NCBI GenBank assembly: GCA_018821715.1
Contig: JAHJLN010000133.1
Span: forward strand, 1 to 38,797
From: Pseudomonadota bacterium
GTDB taxonomy: Bacteria > Desulfobacterota > Desulfobacteria > Desulfobacterales > Desulfobacteraceae
DNA: 38,797 nt
Reading direction: 5' to 3'
Shown piece by piece: positions 26,673 through 34,495 of this stretch (position 1 is its first letter; every line of letters starts with the position of its first letter). The position numbers and the translations under genes were made by a program. The notes beneath the pieces are model-generated. The model was given only the letters and a program-made list of their open reading frames with translations, had not been told where the DNA came from and ran no database searches.

Positions 26673-28082
26673 ATGACTGAAATCGTTGGGAATCAAGAAA
26701 CAGTGAATCAAAAACTTTGGGGCGGAAGATTTTCCCAGAGCACGGATAAACTGGTGGAAAAATTCAATGCCTCCATTGATGTTGACAAACGACTTTACGA
26801 AAGTGACATTGAAGGCAGCATTGCCCATTTGAAAATGATGGCAAAACAAGGCATTATACCCCAGGATGAAGCCGTCACCCTGATTGCCGGGCTTGGGAAA
26901 GTAAAACAGAAAATTGAGAACAATGAGATAACGTTTTCCGCAAGCCTTGAAGATATTCATATGCACATTGAAGATGCTTTGGGAAAAGTCACCGGTGATG
27001 TGGCAAGAAAGCTTCATACCGGACGGAGCAGAAATGATCAGGTCGCTCTGGATGTCAGGATTTATTTAAAAAAAGAGACCCGCATCATCATTGATCTTTT
27101 GACCGGGTTTCAAAAAGCCCTTGTCAAAATGGCTCAAAATCACCTTGATGTGATCATGCCTGGATATACCCATCTTCAAAGAGCGCAGCCCATTCTTTTT
27201 TCACATCATTTGATGGCCTACTATGAAATGTTCAAACGGGACATTGAAAGATTTCAAGAGTGTTTAAAAAGAATTGATGTCATGCCGCTTGGCGCAGCAG
27301 CCCTTGCCGGTACCACCTATCCTCTGGATCGGGAATTCACCAAAGAGGTGCTCTTGTTTTCAAAGGTATCGGACAACAGCATTGATTCTGTTTCCGACAG
27401 GGATTTTGTCATGGAGTTCATCTCCCATGCCGCCATTTGCATGATCCATTTTTCACGGCTTTCCGAAGAATTGATTCTCTGGTCTTCTTCAGAGTTTTCC
27501 TTTATTACCATTTCAGATTCTTTTACCACAGGCTCCAGCATCATGCCGCAAAAAAAGAATCCTGATGTGGCAGAGCTTGTACGGGGTAAAACCGGCAGAG
27601 TGGTGGGTAACCTTGTTGCCATTCTCACCGTGATGAAATCATTGCCCCTTGCCTATAATAAGGATATGCAGGAAGACAAGGAGCCGCTGTTTGATACGGT
27701 GGATACCCTCAAAATCTGTACAGACGTGTATACCCGGATGTTTGAAAATATTCAGATCCACAAAGACCAGATGTATGCTGCCTGCAAACAGGGATTTTTA
27801 AATGCCACGGATCTTGCCGACTACCTGGTGTCAAAAGGGATGGCGTTCAGGCAGGCCCATGCAGTTGCAGGACAGGCGGTTTCTTATGCCCTGAACCAGG
27901 GTAAAGAACTCAATGATATGGCCCTTGAAGAGTTTAAAACCTTAAGTGAGCTGATAGACCAGGATGTCTATGCGTTTATTGCCATTGATAAAACCATTGC
28001 ACGGCGTATCTCTTATGGGGGAACCGGTTTTGATAATGTTAAAACGGCTGTCGGCAAAGCTGCCGGGGAGCTGGGGGTATAA
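26673..28082 (+). CDS. argH: Argininosuccinate lyase
   Basis: This 469-residue fumarase/aspartase-superfamily enzyme releases arginine and fumarate from argininosuccinate. Family signatures include KLWGGRFSQ near the start, HTGRSRNDQVALD, YTHLQRAQP and the flexible catalytic loop GSSIMPQKKNPD, which supplies the catalytic serine. argG, which makes its substrate and often lies between argF and argH, is not in the window. The stop shares one base with the downstream lipoprotein start. Confidence 0.96.
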   Translation: MTEIVGNQETVNQKLWGGRFSQSTDKLVEKFNASIDVDKRLYESDIEGSIAHLKMMAKQGIIPQDEAVTLIAGLGKVKQKIENNEITFSASLEDIHMHIEDALGKVTGDVARKLHTGRSRNDQVALDVRIYLKKETRIIIDLLTGFQKALVKMAQNHLDVIMPGYTHLQRAQPILFSHHLMAYYEMFKRDIERFQECLKRIDVMPLGAAALAGTTYPLDREFTKEVLLFSKVSDNSIDSVSDRDFVMEFISHAAICMIHFSRLSEELILWSSSEFSFITISDSFTTGSSIMPQKKNPDVAELVRGKTGRVVGNLVAILTVMKSLPLAYNKDMQEDKEPLFDTVDTLKICTDVYTRMFENIQIHKDQMYAACKQGFLNATDLADYLVSKGMAFRQAHAVAGQAVSYALNQGKELNDMALEEFKTLSELIDQDVYAFIAIDKTIARRISYGGTGFDNVKTAVGKAAGELGV

Positions 28083-28516
28083 TGAAAAATAAAAGAGCCG
28101 TTGCAACGGTCTTGATAATGGTGTTGGGCACTGTTTTTTTTCTGGCGTTTTCAGGGTGCGGGAAAAAAGGTCCGCCATTACCGCCTGAAATAAAAGGTCA
28201 GAAAATCCTGGCCCCCTATGATCTGAAATATACACTGGGCGACACCGGCATGATGCTTTCATGGAACCATAAGATTGATGATGAAACAGCGGCTGTAAAA
28301 CCTGAAGGCTATGAAATCTTTATGGCTAAAAAAACATTTGAAGCCTGTGAAGGCTGCCCCTTTGAGTTTAAGACGATTGGGTTTGTGGCAGCACCCTCCA
28401 TGGAATTTAATGCTAAAATTAAAAAGGGATTTAAATATTATTTCAGGATCCAGGCCACAGGTGATGACAATATGAGAAGCGAGTATTCAAAAACAATTCA
28501 ATTTGACTATAAATAA
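28082..28516 (+). CDS. Lipoprotein with LptM-like N-terminus and fibronectin-III-like domain
   Basis: The 144-residue protein has a lipoprotein signal ending FSGC, with C26 lipidated. The next residues GKKGPPLPP closely follow the CGxKGPLxxP pattern of LptM (YifL), a small lipoprotein that aids maturation of the LPS translocon LptD. Unlike LptM, which ends soon after, this protein continues with about 100 residues arranged as a fibronectin type III-like beta sandwich (LSWNHKID at one strand, YYFRIQATGD at another) and a C-x-x-C pair in ACEGCPF. It is translationally coupled to argH. A link to outer-membrane assembly is inference from the N-terminal motif. Confidence 0.65.
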   Translation: MKNKRAVATVLIMVLGTVFFLAFSGCGKKGPPLPPEIKGQKILAPYDLKYTLGDTGMMLSWNHKIDDETAAVKPEGYEIFMAKKTFEACEGCPFEFKTIGFVAAPSMEFNAKIKKGFKYYFRIQATGDDNMRSEYSKTIQFDYK

Positions 28517-28518
28517 AA

Positions 28519-29028
28519 ATGAATCCACATATTGTTTATTTGAGTATTGGATCAAATATTGGTGACAAGAAAAAGAACCTTGAAGATGCCCTAGGCCGTT
28601 TGCGCAGCCATGATAAAATTGAGGTGACTGATGTGTCGCGGTTTTATAAAACCGAACCCCAGAATTTTAAAGACCAGGACTGGTTTGTAAATGCAGCGGT
28701 AAAAATCAAGGCGGCATTACCACCAGAGGCATTGCTCCTGGCTTTAAAAACCCTGGAAAAAGAGTTGGACCAGGATGGGAAATCCTTCAGGTTCGGTCCC
28801 AGAATCATTGATCTGGACATTGTTTACTATGATGATCTGATCCTTAAAACCGAACACCTTGAGATTCCGCATCCAAGACTGCATGAAAGGTGCTTTGTAT
28901 TAATTCCCATTTGTGATATAGGAGCCCATATAATACATCCAGTCTTAAAATTACGGTCTGATGAATTGTTAAAAAAAATTGAAAAACAAGAAACCCAGAA
29001 GGTCATTCTTCTGGAAGAGGAGGATTAA
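28519..29028 (+). CDS. folK: Hydroxymethyldihydropterin pyrophosphokinase
   Basis: The 169-residue enzyme transfers pyrophosphate from ATP to 6-hydroxymethyl-dihydropterin in folate synthesis. The N-terminal [15 protein letters not shown], the pterin-binding [15 protein letters not shown] region and the magnesium-binding [15 protein letters not shown] are diagnostic, and [14 protein letters not shown] completes the fold. It starts 2 bases after the lipoprotein stop. No folB or folP is adjacent. The last codons lie just before the transaldolase ribosome site. Confidence 0.94.
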   Translation: MNPHIVYLSIGSNIGDKKKNLEDALGRLRSHDKIEVTDVSRFYKTEPQNFKDQDWFVNAAVKIKAALPPEALLLALKTLEKELDQDGKSFRFGPRIIDLDIVYYDDLILKTEHLEIPHPRLHERCFVLIPICDIGAHIIHPVLKLRSDELLKKIEKQETQKVILLEEED

Positions 29029-29029
29029 A

Positions 29030-29674
29030 ATGAAGTTTTTTATAGATACGGCCAATATTGAAGAAATTAAAGATGCCAATGATATGGGAATGGTTGACGG
29101 CGTGACCACCAACCCTACTTTGATTGCAAGAGAAGACGGCGAGTTTAAGCAGATTATCGCTGACATTTGTAAGGTTGTCAAAGGCCCTGTCAGTGCTGAA
29201 GTTATCAGCCTTGAGTACAGCGGCATGGTAAAAGAGGCAAGAGAACTTGCAAAAATAGCCGACAACATAACCGTTAAAATCCCCATGACGGTTGAAGGAT
29301 TAAAAGCGGTAAAAACCCTTTCCGATGAAGGTATAAAAACCAACGTGACATTGGTTTTTTCAGCACTCCAGGCATTGATGGCGGCAAAGGCAGGCGCAAC
29401 CTTTGTCAGTCCCTTTGTCGGCCGGCTGGATGACCTTGCCCAGGAAGGCATGGGACTGGTCGAAGAAATTGCCCAGATTTATGCCAACTATGATTTTGAT
29501 ACCGAGATTATTGTGGCCAGCGTCAGAAGCCCGCTCCATGTGCTGGACTCAGCGCTTCTGGGGGCTGATATTGCCACGATCCCCTACAAGGTATTAAAGA
29601 AACTGGCTTCCCACCATATGACAGACAAAGGAATTGATGCCTTTATGGCAGACTGGAACAAAAAGAATGGGTAA
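29030..29674 (+). CDS. tal: Transaldolase, small TalC/FSA type
   Basis: This 214-residue (beta/alpha)8 aldolase has the Schiff-base lysine K83 in ITVKIPMT and the start [13 protein letters not shown] that typifies the short TalC family. Members exchange dihydroxyacetone units between sugar phosphates in the pentose phosphate pathway; a few act as fructose-6-phosphate aldolase, and the two are not separable here. The ATG at 29030 follows GGAGG closely, so the longer open frame within folK is not used. Confidence 0.93.
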   Translation: MKFFIDTANIEEIKDANDMGMVDGVTTNPTLIAREDGEFKQIIADICKVVKGPVSAEVISLEYSGMVKEARELAKIADNITVKIPMTVEGLKAVKTLSDEGIKTNVTLVFSALQALMAAKAGATFVSPFVGRLDDLAQEGMGLVEEIAQIYANYDFDTEIIVASVRSPLHVLDSALLGADIATIPYKVLKKLASHHMTDKGIDAFMADWNKKNG

Positions 29675-29680
29675 TTTAAG

Positions 29681-30247
29681 ATGACAGGGTTTGATAAGGT
29701 AAAAAAAGTAGTCCTGACGCCTAATTTCATGACCTTATCCAGAATTGTGGCTGTCCCTGCAATTGTGATACTTTTAATGTTTGATACAAAGATCACAACA
29801 TTTATTGCTGCCGCGCTTTTTTCTGTTGCATCCATTACAGATTATCTTGACGGATATCTTGCAAGAACCAGGGGGTTGGTTACAAAGTTAGGCAAGCTTC
29901 TTGATCCGCTTGCAGACAAGCTTCTGGTCTCGTCAACCCTGGTGATGCTGGTGTCCTTAGGATTTATGGAGGCCTGGATCGCCTGTGTAATCATTGGAAG
30001 GGAACTATCTGTGACCGGACTAAGATGCGTTTTAATTGAAAACGGCCAGGATGTTGCAGCCTCATGGCTTGGAAAATACAAGACCGGGTTTCAGATTGCT
30101 GCAATCATACCCTTGACAATGCATTACAATTACCTTGGAATCAATTTCAATGCCATTGGACAGTTTTTTTTGTATGGTGCATTGATTTTTACCGTCTGGT
30201 CAGGGTTTGACTACTTTATAAAGGCCAGAAAATTCCTGCCTTTTTAA
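29681..30247 (+). CDS. pgsA: CDP-diacylglycerol-glycerol-3-phosphate 3-phosphatidyltransferase
   Basis: This 188-residue integral membrane enzyme makes phosphatidylglycerol phosphate. The CDP-alcohol phosphatidyltransferase motif is complete: D54 and D57-G58, A61-R62, G71, D75 and D79. About five hydrophobic segments are visible. It starts 6 bases after the transaldolase stop and is the last protein gene of the long plus-strand run. The tRNA promoter begins 9 bases after its stop. Another CDP-alcohol transferase (for example phosphatidylserine synthase) is less likely given its length and the TPNFMTLSRI start. Confidence 0.92.
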   Translation: MTGFDKVKKVVLTPNFMTLSRIVAVPAIVILLMFDTKITTFIAAALFSVASITDYLDGYLARTRGLVTKLGKLLDPLADKLLVSSTLVMLVSLGFMEAWIACVIIGRELSVTGLRCVLIENGQDVAASWLGKYKTGFQIAAIIPLTMHYNYLGINFNAIGQFFLYGALIFTVWSGFDYFIKARKFLPF

Positions 30248-30255
30248 ATTTGATA

Positions 30256-30284
30256 TTGACAAATTCAATGTTCACGTATATAAA
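30256..30284 (+). promoter_or_regulatory. Sigma-70 promoter of the tRNA operon
   Basis: TTGACA at 30256-30261 and TATAAA at 30279-30284 are separated by 17 bases, very close to consensus. Transcription would start near 30291, about 11 bases before the first tRNA. A strong promoter is what a stable-RNA unit needs. Confidence 0.85.
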
Positions 30285-30301
30285 TCTCTTTTGTTTGCTG
30301 G

Positions 30302-30376
30302 GCGGGAATAACTCAGTGGTAGAGTGCGACCTTGCCAAGGTCGAAGTCGCGGGTTCAAATCCCGTTTCCCGCTCCA
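30302..30376 (+). tRNA. tRNA-Gly (GCC)
   Basis: The cloverleaf folds fully. The acceptor stem GCGGGAA pairs with TTCCCGC, and the D arm is ACTC/GAGT. The anticodon arm is CGACC/GGTCG with loop TTGCCAA (anticodon GCC at 30334-30336), and the T arm is GCGGG-TTCAAAT-CCCGT. The discriminator is T, followed by an encoded CCA at 30374-30376. Confidence 0.97.
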
Positions 30377-30384
30377 TAAAACAA

Positions 30385-30459
30385 GGCGGCTTCGCCAAGG
30401 GGTAAGGCAACGGCCTGCAAAGCCGTTATTCTCCGGTTCAAATCCGGAAGCCGCCTCCA
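30385..30459 (+). tRNA. tRNA-Cys (GCA)
   Basis: The acceptor stem GGCGGCT pairs with AGCCGCC. The anticodon arm ACGGC/GCCGT closes the loop CTGCAAA with anticodon GCA at 30417-30419, and the T arm is TCCGG-TTCAAAT-CCGGA. The discriminator T is followed by an encoded CCA at 30457-30459. It lies 8 bases after tRNA-Gly in the same transcript. Confidence 0.97.
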
Positions 30460-30469
30460 TAATAAATTC

Positions 30470-30503
30470 AAGGGTCTCAAGCGTTTCTTGAGACCCTTTT
30501 TTT
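30470..30503 (+). terminator. Rho-independent terminator of the tRNA operon
   Basis: AAGGGTCTCAAG (30470-30481) and CTTGAGACCCTT (30487-30498) form a perfect 12-bp stem with a 5-base loop and a T7 tail to 30503. It closes the tRNA unit and isolates it from the tetR cassette. Confidence 0.95.
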
Positions 30504-30629
30504 ATGTCAAAAAATTGCGCATCCCACGCTAAAATGCTGTTTTACCCCTAATGCCCCCCTCATAGTCATTGCCATCTTCAACGTTGCTGAGGTCATTTAT
30601 GTGCTCCCAATAATTTTTAAATATCAGGG

Positions 30630-30658
30630 TTGACAATAAGTGAATGTTCGTTTATTTT
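30630..30658 (+). promoter_or_regulatory. Promoter of the tetR gene
   Basis: TTGACA at 30630-30635 and TATTTT at 30653-30658 are separated by 17 bases. The spacer is almost filled by the operator-like site at 30638-30653, so repressor binding would block RNA polymerase. The predicted start of transcription, about 30665, coincides with the ATG of the tetR gene, which implies little or no leader. Confidence 0.7.
30638..30653 (+). promoter_or_regulatory. Operator-like site in the tetR promoter
   Basis: AAGTGAATGTTCGTTT matches the perfect palindrome at 31257-31272 in 13 of 16 positions. It lies between the -35 and -10 boxes of the tetR promoter, the expected position for autorepression by the TetR-family protein encoded just downstream. 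Confidence 0.7.
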
Positions 30659-30664
30659 AGAAAC

Positions 30665-31237
30665 ATGAGAATTAAAGATGAGATAAAACAGGATGCATTG
30701 TTTGAAGCAACGGTAAAACTGGTCAATGAAATCGGGTTTGCATCCAGCTCTGTTTCCAAAATTGCAAAGCAGGCCGGGATATCTCCTGCAACGATTTATG
30801 TCTATTTTAAAAATAAAGAGGATCTTCTGGTATCAACCTATATTGAAATAAAAAAAAATATCGGCAGAGCTATTCATGAAGATTTTGATGACAGCCTTCC
30901 CATCAGGGACATATTGAAAAATGTATGGATTAAAATGTTTGACTATATTGCAAGATATCCAAATTATTTCCAATATACCGAACAATTTTCAAATTCACCC
31001 TATCAATCCCTTGTGGATAAACAGGAAATTGAACGGTATTTTGATCCTGTGATCACTGTGCTTTACAGGGGAATAGAGCAGAGGATTATTAAAAATGTGG
31101 ATTTTCACATTTTAACGGCATTTATGTTCTATCCCATCATGGCCCTTTCAAACGCAAGGGTATGCATGGACTTTGAATTGAATGATGAAAACATAGAGGC
31201 TGCCTTTACACTGGCCTGGGATGCCATAAAACTTTAA
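30665..31237 (+). CDS. TetR-family transcriptional regulator
   Basis: The 190-residue regulator has an N-terminal TetR helix-turn-helix (about 8-55) with SSVSKIAKQAGISPATIYVYFKNKEDLL, and a ligand-binding helical domain after residue 60 that I cannot assign to a ligand class. The ATG at 30665 gives the usual short N-terminus; the upstream ATG at 30644 lies inside the operator-like site and before the predicted transcription start. Local operators suggest it represses itself and the hydrolase-dehydrogenase-transporter genes that follow. The inducing ligand is unknown. Confidence 0.88.
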   Translation: MRIKDEIKQDALFEATVKLVNEIGFASSSVSKIAKQAGISPATIYVYFKNKEDLLVSTYIEIKKNIGRAIHEDFDDSLPIRDILKNVWIKMFDYIARYPNYFQYTEQFSNSPYQSLVDKQEIERYFDPVITVLYRGIEQRIIKNVDFHILTAFMFYPIMALSNARVCMDFELNDENIEAAFTLAWDAIKL

Positions 31238-31256
31238 AAAATTTTAATCAATTGGT

Positions 31257-31272
31257 AAATGAACGTTCATTT
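31257..31272 (+). promoter_or_regulatory. Perfect 16-bp palindromic operator before the hydrolase gene
   Basis: AAATGAACGTTCATTT reads identically on both strands and recurs with three changes in the tetR promoter. TetR-family dimers bind palindromes of this size. It lies 20 bases after the tetR stop and 28 bases before the preferred start of the hydrolase gene. Confidence 0.78.
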
Positions 31273-31300
31273 TAAAAACAGACCGGATAAACTGAAAATC

Positions 31301-32431
31301 ATGATGAAAACTGCAACACTAACATTCATACTAGTAACAGGAGCTGCGATGATGATGTTTACCCATACATCCTGCACAAAAGTTGCGGGATCAAACCCGT
31401 CAGCCATGGAGAAAATAAATCTTTCCCCGCAATATCACAACGGCAAATTCAAGGGTGAGATAGATGCACTGACAATGACTGCCAAAGACTATCTTTCATC
31501 CACCTGGCGGTTTCTTTTTGAAAAAAACAACCAGACCCCGGATCAACCATTGCCGGTTCAGCCGGTGGATCTTTCCTGTTTTAATACAGCAGATCACAAT
31601 CAATTAAACAGCACATGGTTTGGGCATTCGTCCCTGATGATCAACATGAACGGATATAAAATTCTTACGGATCCCGTGTTTGAAAAAAAAGTATCCATGG
31701 TGGGACCCACGCGATTTAATGGAGGGCTGCCGTTTGACCCTAAGCAATTGACCCGTGTTGATGTGGTCATTATTTCCCATGATCACTACGACCACCTGAA
31801 CAAAACTTCCATACAGATTTTAACCCCTGTAACAACACGATTCATCGTTCCTTTAGCCGTTGGAAAGCGGCTGGTTTCCTGGGGGGTTCCTGAAGATAAA
31901 ATCATTGAACTGGACTGGTGGGAAACCGTTGAGTTTGATGATCATCTGAGGATTACCGCCACCCCTGCCCAGCATTTTTCCGGCAGGGGAATAGGGGACA
32001 GGAATACAACTCTGTGGGCCTCCTGGGTAATTACCTCGCCTGATTTTAACATTTTTTACAGTGGGGACTCCGGTTATTTTAACGGATTTAAAACCATTGG
32101 TGATACATTGGGCCCCTTTGACGTGACCTTTCTTGAATGCGGTGCCTATGACGAACTCTGGCGGCCTGTTCACATGTTTCCCGAGGAAACTGCAAAAGCC
32201 CATCTGGATCTGAGAGGGGGGATATTGCATCCCATTCACTGGGGAACCTTCAACCTGGCGCTGCATCCCTGGTACGATCCCATGCAGCGGCTCATCACTG
32301 CGGCACAGTCTAACCACATCCGGGTTGCCACTCCCATGGCAGGGCAATCCATTGACTATGCCACAGGCGAACTTGGAACTCACTGGTGGGAAAAGATTAC
32401 AAATCAACCACACATCACACAAAACAACTAG
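31301..32431 (+). CDS. Metallo-beta-lactamase-fold hydrolase, NAPE-PLD/UlaG-like, exported
   Basis: The 376-residue protein begins with a hydrophobic export segment ending in THTSC. The cysteine may be lipidated, but the box is atypical (H at -3). The catalytic fold has TWFGHSSLMINMNGYKILTDP, the zinc motif H160-D-H162-Y-D164-H165, and later metal-ligand regions SGDSGYF and HPIHWGTF. This pattern fits the NAPE-PLD/UlaG-like group, whose members cut phosphodiesters or lactones; the substrate here is unknown. The ATG at 31301 is chosen because the upstream ATG at 31259 lies inside the operator palindrome. The ribosome site is weak for either start. An SDR gene follows after 11 bases. Confidence 0.8.
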   Translation: MMKTATLTFILVTGAAMMMFTHTSCTKVAGSNPSAMEKINLSPQYHNGKFKGEIDALTMTAKDYLSSTWRFLFEKNNQTPDQPLPVQPVDLSCFNTADHNQLNSTWFGHSSLMINMNGYKILTDPVFEKKVSMVGPTRFNGGLPFDPKQLTRVDVVIISHDHYDHLNKTSIQILTPVTTRFIVPLAVGKRLVSWGVPEDKIIELDWWETVEFDDHLRITATPAQHFSGRGIGDRNTTLWASWVITSPDFNIFYSGDSGYFNGFKTIGDTLGPFDVTFLECGAYDELWRPVHMFPEETAKAHLDLRGGILHPIHWGTFNLALHPWYDPMQRLITAAQSNHIRVATPMAGQSIDYATGELGTHWWEKITNQPHITQNN

Positions 32432-32442
32432 GAGAACATCCC

Positions 32443-33342
32443 ATGGCACAACCCGTATGGAACAGCCGGAACATCAGTGACCAGAGCGGCAGGGTCGTTA
32501 TTGTCACCGGTGCCAACAGTGGTATCGGACTTGAAGCTGCAACCGTTTTGGCTCATAAAAATGCAATTGTTATTATTGCGGCAAGAAACCTTGAAAAAAA
32601 CAAGGCTGCTTTAAACCGGATAAAAGAAAAATTTCCAGACGCAGATATCCACACAATGGAACTGGACCTTGCCGATTTATCGTCAATTAAAACCTTTGCA
32701 GATAATTTTAAAATTGCTTTTTCCCGCCTTGATCTTCTGATCAATAATGCCGGGGTCATGGTCCCGCCCTATGGAAAAACAGCAGATGGATTTGAATTGC
32801 AGATGGGCACCAACCATTTCGGGCACTTTGCCTTAACCGGCCGTTTGATTGATATCATAAAATCAACCCCCCAAAGCCGTATTGTCACGGTCAGCAGCAT
32901 GGCCCATAAAGCCGGTAATATTGATTTTAATGATTTAAACTGGGAAAAAAGAAACTACAAGAAATGGAAAGCCTATGGCGACAGTAAAATTGCCAACCTG
33001 TATTTTACCTTTGCCCTTGAAAAAAGGCTTGAGAAAGAAAAGGCTCCTGTTATTGCCGCAGCAGCCCATCCCGGATGGACGGCAACCGATCTCCAGCGCC
33101 ATACCGGCATTTTTTCCAGGCTAAACCCTGTTTTTGCCCAGACCATTCCCATGGGAGCACTGCCAACCCTTTATGCTGCCACAGAAACAACTGTCAGAGG
33201 CGCTGATTTTTTTGGCCCGTCCGGATTTATGGAAATCAAGGGATATCCCAAAAAAGTGTCTTCAAATCAAAAATCCAGGGATATAAACCTTGCGGAAAAA
33301 CTGTGGGACATATCAGAAAAAATGACAGGGGTCACGTTTTAA
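32443..33342 (+). CDS. Short-chain dehydrogenase/reductase
   Basis: The 299-residue Rossmann oxidoreductase has cofactor loop T22-G-A-N-S-G-I-G29, INNAGVM, the active-site serine in VTVSSMAHKAG, and catalytic Y178 and K182 in YGDSK. AARN after the second strand suggests NADP preference. It resembles the retinol-dehydrogenase/protochlorophyllide-reductase-like SDRs that act on hydrophobic alcohols or ketones, but the substrate cannot be named. AGGAG at good spacing fixes the ATG at 32443. The transporter gene begins 2 bases after the stop, so the two are coupled. Confidence 0.88.
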   Translation: MAQPVWNSRNISDQSGRVVIVTGANSGIGLEAATVLAHKNAIVIIAARNLEKNKAALNRIKEKFPDADIHTMELDLADLSSIKTFADNFKIAFSRLDLLINNAGVMVPPYGKTADGFELQMGTNHFGHFALTGRLIDIIKSTPQSRIVTVSSMAHKAGNIDFNDLNWEKRNYKKWKAYGDSKIANLYFTFALEKRLEKEKAPVIAAAAHPGWTATDLQRHTGIFSRLNPVFAQTIPMGALPTLYAATETTVRGADFFGPSGFMEIKGYPKKVSSNQKSRDINLAEKLWDISEKMTGVTF

Positions 33343-33344
33343 TC

Positions 33345-34403
33345 ATGCAGTTTATTCTTGCAGCCTTTTTATCTGCCATTCTATTCGGCGCATCCACTCC
33401 CATTGGAAAGATGCTGCTGGAAACCCTTACCCCCTTTCAACTGGCAGGCCTTCTGTATCTTGGCGCTGCCATCGGGGTGCTGCCGTTTTCCTTTTTGGGC
33501 CGCAATTCTCTCAGCATGGCGCGCCTTGACCGGAAAAACACCTGCCGCCTGGCTTTTGCCATCGGCTTTGGCGGAGTCCTGGGGCCTGTGCTGCTCCTTG
33601 TGGGGCTTGAAAAAGGATCCGGCGCCTCGGTGTCCATGTGGCTGAACCTGGAACTGGTTGCCACTGCGGTCCTGGGATATTTTGTGTTCCGGGATCACCT
33701 GGGCCGGTTCGGATGGCTGGGCGTTGCAGGAACCCTGTTTGCCTGTATTTTATTGTCCTGGAAAGAAGGCGCCATTGGCTTTACCGCTTTATTGTTTGTC
33801 ACAGGCGCCTGCATCTGCTGGGCCTTTGACAACCATCTGACCGCTTTGATCGATACCATTACCCCTTCCCAGAGCACGTTCTGGAAGGGGCTTGTTGCAG
33901 GATGCCTGAATCTTGTCATTGCCCTCATGGTTGAGCCGTACCCGAAAAGCATCCCCGTCATTCTGTCCGCTCTCATGGTCGGGATTTTTGCCTATGGATT
34001 CAGTATCAGCCTTTACATCACGGCAGCCCAGAATCTCGGGACGACCCGGAGCCAGATGATTTTTGCCAGCGCCCCGTTTTTCGGGGTGGCCCTGTCAGCC
34101 CTGGTTTTAGGGGAAACCATTTCCCTCATCCAGATGGCAGCAGCCCTGATCCTGGCACTTTCCCTGGTTACCCTGTTTTTAGACCGGCACAGTCATGTCC
34201 ATGCCCATGACCCGGTACGTCACAAACACCGGCACCACCATGAAGATGATCATCACAACCACCGTCATCCAGGCAAAAAAGAAAAAATTCCCCATGGCCA
34301 CTGGCATCGGCATAAAAAAGTTTTTCACGCCCACCCCCATTGGCCCGACATCCACCACCGGCATGATGCCTTGCCCTTGAACACTACATCAGCCAAAAAA
34401 TAA
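33345..34403 (+). CDS. EamA (DMT-superfamily) transporter with histidine-rich tail
   Basis: The 352-residue inner-membrane protein has about ten membrane segments in two EamA repeats (about 1-279), including FLSAILFGASTPIGKMLL at the start and the repeat-2 motif ALVLGETISLIQMAAALIL. The family exports metabolites such as amino acids or nucleosides. The unusual part is residues 280-352, a hydrophilic tail with 23 histidines among 73 residues, which resembles metal-storage or metal-delivery segments. This raises the possibility of nickel, cobalt, zinc or copper involvement, which is inference. The coding sequence looks richer in G+C than the upstream genes. Confidence 0.82.
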   Translation: MQFILAAFLSAILFGASTPIGKMLLETLTPFQLAGLLYLGAAIGVLPFSFLGRNSLSMARLDRKNTCRLAFAIGFGGVLGPVLLLVGLEKGSGASVSMWLNLELVATAVLGYFVFRDHLGRFGWLGVAGTLFACILLSWKEGAIGFTALLFVTGACICWAFDNHLTALIDTITPSQSTFWKGLVAGCLNLVIALMVEPYPKSIPVILSALMVGIFAYGFSISLYITAAQNLGTTRSQMIFASAPFFGVALSALVLGETISLIQMAAALILALSLVTLFLDRHSHVHAHDPVRHKHRHHHEDDHHNHRHPGKKEKIPHGHWHRHKKVFHAHPHWPDIHHRHDALPLNTTSAKK

Positions 34404-34415
34404 GCCAATTCCTCC

Positions 34416-34444
34416 TTGTCCATCAGGGTAAAACAGTCTAAAAT
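34416..34444 (+). promoter_or_regulatory. Possible sigma-70 promoter of the yej operon
   Basis: TTGTCC at 34416-34421 and TAAAAT at 34439-34444 are separated by 17 bases in the 92-base gap between the EamA gene and yejA. Transcription would start near 34451, giving a leader of about 45 bases. No terminator is visible after the EamA gene, so readthrough from upstream is also possible. Confidence 0.4.
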
Positions 34445-34495
34445 GCAATTTTGTAACTCAAAATTTTGTATCTTTGTACCAAAAGGATGAAAATT

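Noticed and set aside
30216-30460. Minus-strand open frames over the tRNA genes, one reading ETGFEPATSTLARSH and the other ASGFEPENNGFAG
   Set aside because: These are the well-known spurious translations of the antisense strand of tRNA genes; both tRNAs fold perfectly on the plus strand.
31259-31300. Upstream ATG of the hydrolase gene at 31259
   Set aside because: It lies within the operator palindrome and has no ribosome site; the ATG at 31301 directly precedes the export signal.
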